NCBI GenBank assembly: GCA_032718475.1
Contig: JAUCBJ010006128.1
Span: 1-36,577 of the forward strand
Length of the DNA: 36,577 bases
Direction of reading: 5' to 3'
DNA from: Nemertoderma westbladi
Lineage: Eukaryota; Xenacoelomorpha; Nemertodermatida; Nemertodermatidae
In this document: piece after piece, positions 30,553-36,577 of the stretch
Position numbering within the stretch: the first letter of the stretch is position 1
Layout of the letters: the number at the start of each line of letters is the position of its first letter
Notes under the pieces: generated by a model
Databases searched by the model: none
Told to the model about the DNA's origin: nothing
What the model saw: the letters and a program-made list of their open reading frames with translations, nothing else
Translations under genes and position numbers: made by a program

Positions 30553-31061
30553 GTAATTTCCGACCACAAATGGGTCATTATTTGTCGACGCACAATCAAG
30601 CCACATAATTTTGCGGCTGTATCCATCTGTACAACCATGAACCGCGAAACCATAAACTTTAAGTTTGTCCCAACCATCTATATGATAGATATAGTTGGGC
30701 CCAAGCGCATTGTAAGTATGTCTTACAGTTTTATTACTGATCCTTTGCTTAACACTGATCGGATCGAGTGATCAATGAATAATTGCAATAACTTATTTTA
30801 CGAATAGATGGTATTTCTTAAGCAGGAGTTTTTTTTATCTGTCCATAACCACAAGGTCTGTTCAGATTTAATTGCATCAATGACTATATTGAGGTTATGT
30901 ACATCAAATCTTTTCTGGAGACCTTCAGAGGCAAAGTGCCGTTTCAATGAACATGTTGAAATATTCAAAATATGCTTCTCTATTAATAAAGTTTTAATTT
31001 CATTGTTTGTGTAGCCATCCCAATAATAATCTTCAAGATGTTGACTGGATAGCGTGGCCAT
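30553..31061 (-). pseudogene. Integrase-core (rve-type) transposase/retroelement pseudogene
   Basis: From the ATG at 31061 the minus strand reads HLEDYYWDGYTNNEIKTLLI followed by STCSLKRHFASEGLQKR, a helix-turn-helix of the kind that precedes a family of eukaryotic integrase-core proteins. After a broken stretch, 30553-30700 gives LGPNYIYHIDGWDKLKVYGF then AVHGCTDGYSRKIMWLDCAS and TNNDPFVVGNY. This is the characteristic 'GPNYxWHIDGYDKLKPFGFxIHGxIDGYSRxIxWL' core, with the first catalytic Asp in HIDGWDK. The sequence ends before the second Asp and Glu would occur, and stops or frame changes lie between 30700 and 30800. It is a truncated relic. The same-family proteins occur in multi-copy mobile genes of animals. 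Confidence 0.75.
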
Positions 31062-31604
31062 TCCATCAGCGGAGGACCATTGTACTGAAATTTATAATTC
31101 CTTTTTAATATTTTTTTAGTGTTGTAGGACTTTGTTAGATAGTTCAGGGGCGTGAAAATATATGGTTTATCTACATATACTAACAAATAAGCCCCCAGGT
31201 CACATTTTTGTGTAATAATATGTACCAAAAAACATATATAACTTTTTTGTATTGTTATTTGTAAACCTTCTACATTTTGATAAATATATAAGTAATATCC
31301 ACTTTCTATTCACCATAGAAAGCTTTATAATTGGACTTTCAGATCTACTACAAATAATATAAAAGGAGCTAGCAAATAGTTCGATTATAGCCAGGGAGCT
31401 ACAATGATTTTAGCCAGATTGTATGTACCGTGACTAACAAAAAATACTCAAAAGTTAAGTTTGCAGGCTTCCACTTGGTTTCTAGTAAAATTCCTTTCAG
31501 TAATCAAATCAGCGTGATTGGCTGGTTCTCTTCCTGTTGTTATTAATTAATACGTTATTCCGATTAGTTATACAGTTATACTCTAAGCAGTATTTGAATG
31601 TTTT
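31062..31604. other. Spacer, nothing recognised
   Basis: AT-rich sequence between the integrase relic and the 19-bp repeat array. One stray GTACCGTGACTAAC copy of the array motif occurs at about 31426-31438. No coding signal. Confidence 0.4.
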
Positions 31605-31699
31605 CCCGTGACTAACGATTTGTCCCTTGACTAACAATTTGTCCCGTGAGTAACGATTTGTCCCGTGACTAACAGCTTGTCTGGTGACTAACTAACTAC
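31605..31699. repeat. Five 19-bp tandem repeats upstream of a transposase-like gene
   Basis: Units CCCGTGACTAACGATTTGT start at 31605, 31624, 31643, 31662 and 31681 with one to four changes each. They lie about 210 bases before the ATG at 31910. Repeats close to a transposase start often serve as subterminal binding sites. That role is inference, since no element end was located. Confidence 0.88.
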
Positions 31700-31909
31700 C
31701 CTGACTGACAGTAGGCCTAAATATAATGGATGGGAAATACTGAAATTGTAGAGATAGGCCTCTTACTGTCGGACTAGATGACGGCATAGAAAGAATGTGT
31801 GCTGTAGTGTATATCTACGGATCCACATTTTAGAGTTTACGATAGGCCTATCTATAAATATTGATACTGATATATTGATATTGATGTAAATATAAATACT
31901 GAATTTAGT

Positions 31910-33437
31910 ATGGCTCCTAAGGTGAACGAGAAATTGTCTAGTGCTAAGCGCAATAAGAAATTCCGTGATGGTCTTTCTGATATTCAAAAAGAGGCCTATA
32001 AAGCTAAGAAGGCTAAGGAAATGAGACAATCCAGACTAAAGGCCCAAGAAGCGTTAAAAGAACTGCCAGAGACCAAACGTAAGAAGTATATTGAAGGTGT
32101 TCGAAAATATGAAAGGGAGAGAAAGGCCAATCGACGAGAAATGGCAGCATCTGCTAACATGGTTGCTGATGCAACACTAACAAGTTCAAGCTCAAGTGGT
32201 CATCCAACAAGGTCACTCTCGTCTATAAAACGGGCACAAACAGTAGCATCGAGATCACTACCAAAGTTGCCGAGGTCCCGAGAGGTTGTTGTTAGACGCT
32301 TAGCAAATGCTTGTCAGATTCCTTTGTATTTCCCAGAGGTTAATAATCAGCCACATGAAGGTACCAATCCACCTCTTTCTGAAAAAGTGATACAAAAAGT
32401 TCAAGAATTTTATTCAGAGGATGGTATTTCTCGTCAGGCACCAGGGAAGCGAGATGTGAAAACTGTGAGACTCGAGAACGGGGGAAAAGAAAAGCGCCAG
32501 ATACGGCACATGGAAATATCTCTAAAAGAAGCGCATTCTTTGTTTAAGGAAGATAATTCAGATACTTCAGTAGGCAAAAGTAAGTTTGCTGATTTACGTC
32601 CTCCACATGTCCTACTTATGAAAGATATGCCTCACAGAGTCTGTATGTGTGATGTACATGAGAATCTATTCGAAAAGCGTTTGTTCCAGCAATCCCAAAA
32701 TACTCTGAAAGCTTCTCTACTTTATGTGTCTGTGAAGACGAGGAGAAATGCTGGATTGGTGAGTGTGAAACTTGCAACAGTGGTAAAAAGTTTCACAGAT
32801 CCTTTTCTGATTCTATAACTGCTGAAGTAGGAAGTAAGATGTGTAAATATTATGAGTGGGAGCATGTTGAAAATGATGGGAAAAAGCTCTGCATAAAATC
32901 CGAGAAATCAAATAATGTCAAATACCTATTTGATGCATTGATCAATAGTCTTCAAAGTTCTTAGATCATCAGAAGGTTAAGAGGGTCCAATCGGCAGTTA
33001 AGAAAATGAAGGAGAAGGTGAAAGACAATCCCGATTTTGCTGTACTACAAGTAGACTTTGCTGAGAATTACAATACTGTTTACCAGGATGAGGTACTGTG
33101 ATGAGGTAAATACTCGGGTTAGGACAACTATATTAACCTACACAACTTCAGACATTTTGAAGGCAGAGGAAAAGTTGATTCCACATCCAGCTGCTATTAT
33201 AGGCATTGGCAAATGCCATGAAATACTCTTCGATCCAACTAATAGTCGCATTGTCCTGAAGACTACTTCATGTGGGCCTGCGTGTGAGCTACGATGTTTC
33301 ATTCATGGGGAGATCCGCCCGTTGAACTTAATTCCTATTGCAGATATGAGGAAAACTGCTCGATGGAGATGACAGAAGAAGTAGATGAGGGTTCTGACTA
33401 TGATGCACCATTTCTGGTGTTTGATATCCACGAATAG
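31910..33437 (+). pseudogene. Degraded transposase-like gene (QVDFAENY family)
   Basis: The ATG at 31910 opens a 302-codon frame. It has a Lys-rich, helical N-terminus (AYKAKKAKEMRQSRLKAQEA), a Ser-rich linker, then REVVVRRLAN, FYSEDGISRQAPGKRDVKTV, RQIRHMEISLKEAHSLFKE and SKFADLRPPHVLLMKDMPHR with VCMCDVHENL. Continuation in other frames gives CNSGKKFHRSF, YEWEHVE and QVDFAENYNTVYQDEV (about 33048-33096), the last holding a likely first catalytic Asp. The following 'SDG..SQFKN' region is missing. A separate segment (EVNTRVRTTILTYTTSDILK...FLVFDIHE) runs to TAG 33435-33437. The family is common in cnidarians and other invertebrates, usually unnamed. Frameshifts lie near 32720, 32960 and 33090. 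Confidence 0.6.
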
Positions 33438-34130
33438 GTGTCTAGGAGATTACTGAATAACTGTATGGTTCTGAACTATTTCTTGAGTGCTATGAATAAA
33501 ACTTATTGTATGGTACCGCTAAATAATTAATCTGTTAAAAACTTATGATACTGGTAATAGTTAATCTGGTAGGACTATTGTTATAATTGGAACTTGTTAA
33601 TGGGTGGGCAACATCTCAATGCAGCAGTAATAATTATACATATTATATTGTATTTATAAATTTCCAATTACTGGGGGGAGGGGGGGGGGGGGGGGGGGTG
33701 GGCCATTTCGCAAAAGATAATGTAAGCCTAAGAATGTACAATTATATTGACATGCAATGCAATGTGTCGACTAAATGTCCACCATGTAACTGGATTACAG
33801 GATGGACACATTATTACAGGGTGGACAACAGTTTTTGCCCTAAAACATTCGCCAGTGGAGTCCTTATGCTCGCTAATTGACTTCATTAAAATCACCAGCT
33901 CAAGAGCTTTCGAATGATATATATTTTTCCCTATTTTGGAGTGACAAAAATTTGAAAAAGTAAACTAACCTTTGGGCACTTTTTTGTGTTTTTACCCATA
34001 AGGAGTTAGTTTTGAGTTGTCCAACGCTTAAATATTTGTAGACCATTTTTAATTTTTGTAATTTTCGCTGATTTCGTACTTTTTAAACTGAACTAACGAC
34101 AACGTCTTTTTCTGGTTTAGAAAAAATAAC
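33438..34130. other. Spacer with a G19 tract
   Basis: Includes GGGGGGA followed by G19 (33680-33698). Elsewhere the sequence is AT-rich with no recognised gene. An open frame at 33587-33880 spans the G tract and is not supported. Confidence 0.4.
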
Positions 34131-34815
34131 TGACTAGAAGTATTAATGACACGTTAAATTATAAGTTCAAACCATTATTTTTATTTTATTTCGATGTGGG
34201 CTGCTTAAATTACGGTTTTGAATTTGTCTTATTTTGAAATTTTCACTAATTTTTCACCAAATTCAAAGTGCTTTAATTCTGGGTCTACAAATTGGGCCAG
34301 TCATAATTCGTTGTATACTATTTAATTACTTATACTTATACTTATTGGTAACCAGCAAAAAGAAAACTCGAAAGAAAGTACAATTTTATTCAAACCCCAG
34401 CTATTGTTTTTTCCGTACAGCTGATGCTCCGCATCTTATAGGGGGGGTTGTGTAGTGAGATATTTCTATATAAAGATATACTGTATATATATATTGGTAA
34501 TAGGACCCAAGTGTGCTTTTTATTATAAAATATATTCTGATGTGTTACCAGTACTGATAAGATTTAGGTATAATAAATACTATCTGACTGTGAACGAAAA
34601 ACAATTTCTTAGAATTCAATTGACTAGAAGTATTAATGACACGTTAAATTATAAGTTCAAACCATTATTTTTATTTTATTTCGATGTGGGCTGCTTAAAT
34701 TACGGTTTTAAATTTGTCTTATTTTGAAATTTTCACAAATTTTTCACCAAATTCAAAGTGCTATAATTCTGGTTCTACAAATTGGGCCAGTCATAATTCG
34801 TTGTATAGTATTTAA
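34131..34815. repeat. 195-bp direct repeats flanking a retroelement-end copy
   Basis: TGACTAGAAGTATTAATGAC... at 34131-34325 recurs at 34621-34815 with about five substitutions and no indels (offset 490). Between them, 34347-34609 is the second copy of the 268-529 block: C-terminal codons, AG7 purine tract, TTGTGTAGTG start and LTR-like body. The arrangement repeat-unit-repeat could come from a tandem duplication of the whole 490-bp segment followed by loss, or from recombination. The repeats are too long for a target-site duplication. Confidence 0.85.
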
Positions 34816-35044
34816 AAGGCTATCCATGTTTACTATAAACTTGTTTTTAGCAATGTCCCGGCATGTAGACCATAAATAATTTGAATTTAATTTGGACTGA
34901 ATTTCTGGAATTGCCAACTTTGACCAGCTTCTGATCTAATAAATAAAATCAACTAAAATTTTCAGCGATTTATATTAACATTATTTGCAACATATAAAAT
35001 AATTTTGAACCAAATCTCAGATATAGTGCCACCGATATTACATA
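34816..35044. other. Spacer before the Gypsy region
   Basis: AT-rich, no signal. If the Gypsy-like element is full length, its protease and RT regions have been lost, because the RNase H similarity begins abruptly at about 35045. Confidence 0.4.
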
Positions 35045-36577
35045 TGGATACTGGGGTTGTTAGAGCCCGGGGATACCGAGTTGTTAGCAATTTACCTTTC
35101 CCTAAAAAACTTATCTTGGTTACTGGGCTCGGAATTCACCATTAAGACAGACCACAAACCATTACTTAGAATATTAGCAATGAAAAACCCTATACCACAA
35201 CAAATTCGATGGATCTCATACATTTCTGAATTCAATTTCTCCATTGAACATATTTCAGGTTCATCTAATATAGTAGCAGACACTGTCAAGAACAACAGCA
35301 ACTATCACAGCGGAATTCGATGATTCACTAGCAGAAGCTCAGAATGCCGATCCTTCACTAAATATCGTTTTTCAGTAAAACTACATTACCATTGAAGAAA
35401 TTTCCAATAGGCGATAATTTTCTATGGTGTGACATTTCAACGGATCATATTCGACCATACATTCCAACAAATAGTCGTTTCCAATTCTTTATACAACTCC
35501 ACAATTTGTCACATTTGGGAAATCGTGCTACATACAAACTTATTTCCGAGAAACATATGGCCTGGAATGCGTAAAGACGTAAGTAAATGGTGCCGAGGAT
35601 GTCAAAAAAGCAAAATCATCCGACATACTAAATCCACTATTGGCTCCATTCCAACAACTGATCGATTTAATTCCCTACACAATTACACATAGACATAGTT
35701 GGACCACTACCTCCTTCAAACGGATATAATTATATGGTCACAATGGTAGATCGTTTTACGTGATGGCCCAATGTTGTACCAGTAACAAACATTGATACAA
35801 AAACTGTAATAAATGCTCTAATTGGTGAGCCGTTTTGGCGTTCCACAGGAGATAATTTCAGATAGAGGCTCACAGTTTGAGTCATGCATTTGGAGTGAAC
35901 TCATGAAACAACTTGGTATAATTCGTAAACGAACAACCGCCTACCATCCCCAAAGCAATGGTGCAGTGGAGCGTTTCCATCGCACTCTGAAGAATGCTTT
36001 GCGGGCACACGCAACTAATCAGAGCTGGTCAGAATCATTACCTTTAATTCTCCTTGGATTGCAAGCATCTATTAATGATCAAGGATATAGTCCATCACAA
36101 GTTTTATATGGTGGAAGTATAGCCTTCCTCATCAGTTTTTTGTGCCTACATAGAACTAAATCTTCCTAACGTACCTGACTATATGGAAAATTTATTCAAT
36201 ACTATTAACTTATTCGAAGGAAATCAACGACAACATAAATCATCTACATATATACCTTCAGCATTACATCAAACAACTCATATTTGGATACAAAATGATC
36301 GCAATAAATCAAGTCTTAGTGACCGTTACTCTGGACCTTACGAAGTTATAGACAGAGATGATAAAACGGTTACTATCGCTAAAGGAAATAAAACAGACAA
36401 AGTATCCATAGATCGCACAAAACCAGCTTTTGCAACATCTGGAGAGAATGAAACTTATGCAGACCATACAACCAGATGTAAAGACGCAGCAAATGAAACA
36501 ATTATTCCAAAGAATGATTATTCCAAGCGTTCAAGTACCAATGATAATTTAACTGATAATAATGAAAGAAAAACTGA
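35045..36577 (+). pseudogene. Ty3/Gypsy-type pol remnant: RNase H and integrase, open at right edge
   Basis: Frames in order read TELLAIYLSLKNL...FTIKTDHKPLLRIL and RWISYISEFNFSIEHISGSS with NIVADT (RNase H, 35060-35285). The integrase zinc finger HNLSHLGNRATYKLISEKHM...CRGCQKSK (HHCC, about 35495-35620) follows. The integrase core comes next: HIDIVGPLPPSNGYNYMVTM (about 35686), SRFGVPQEIISDRGSQFES (about 35825-35885) and AYHPQSNGAVERFHRTLK (about 35940-35990). The D, D and E residues are all present. The C-terminal part, SDRYSGPYEVIDRDDKTVTI, continues open to the edge. Breaks include frameshifts near 35285, 35570, 35690, 35820 and 36125 and a TGA near 35760. The N-terminal pol domains are missing. 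Gag and LTRs were not identified with certainty. Confidence 0.85.

Noticed and set aside
33587-33880. 97-codon open frame with a glycine run
   Set aside because: The frame is held open by the G19 tract; no domain on either side.

Overview
This is a gene-poor, AT-rich stretch of an animal nuclear genome, and nearly everything recognisable in it is a transposable element or a decayed piece of one. A metazoan host, probably a marine invertebrate, is suggested by four things: a Pol III tRNA gene, a tRNA-headed SINE with an ATT-repeat tail, several LINE fragments, and a mix of piggyBac, hAT, Mutator-like, Ty3/Gypsy-like and Penelope/hammerhead-type remnants. Long G or C tracts (13-21 bases) and the palindrome TAGGCCTA recur in otherwise AT-rich DNA. 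The species cannot be fixed from sequence alone. No intact host protein-coding gene was recognised.

Layout, left to right. Positions 1-900 hold the 3' end of an element open to the left edge (C-terminal ORF, purine tract, LTR-like start), then a frameshifted hAT transposase C-terminus. A complete but dead piggyBac element lies at 2194-4671, bounded by TTAA duplications. Positions 4672-8156 are mostly featureless apart from a 133-bp tandem duplication, a G18 tract and an 80-bp CT microsatellite. A LINE reverse-transcriptase fragment is at 8157-8554. A Mutator-like transposase pseudogene (10724-13612) is split by a 1.2-kb non-autonomous hAT-type element with 8-bp duplications, which itself contains an antisense LINE C-terminus. 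A longer LINE 3' portion ends in a TCAA-type tail at 16264-17664, and a complete tRNA-derived SINE with target duplications is at 18163-18441.

The most structured region is 20214-23437. A 21-bp minisatellite there has been hit by three different inverted-repeat elements: a TTAA element, a palindromic element with a 9-bp duplication, and a 1.4-kb foldback whose arms are 19-bp tandem repeats. In each case, joining the flanks restores the minisatellite. It is followed by a broken HECT-domain-like gene and a tRNA-Leu(UAG) gene on the opposite strand. Next is a 155-bp inverted-repeat unit carrying a near-perfect type I hammerhead ribozyme fold.

The last 8 kb holds a C-terminal domain fragment of a transposon-type protein (28856-29074), an integrase-core pseudogene on the minus strand (30553-31061), and a large degraded transposase-like gene with a QVDFAENY motif preceded by five 19-bp repeats (31605-33437). 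It ends with a repeat-unit-repeat duplication sharing 263 bp with the left edge, and a decayed Gypsy-type RNase H/integrase region running off the right edge.

The genes do not form a pathway. The window records layered insertions in a tolerant intergenic or heterochromatin-like region. All family assignments come from reading motifs by eye; no database search was run.
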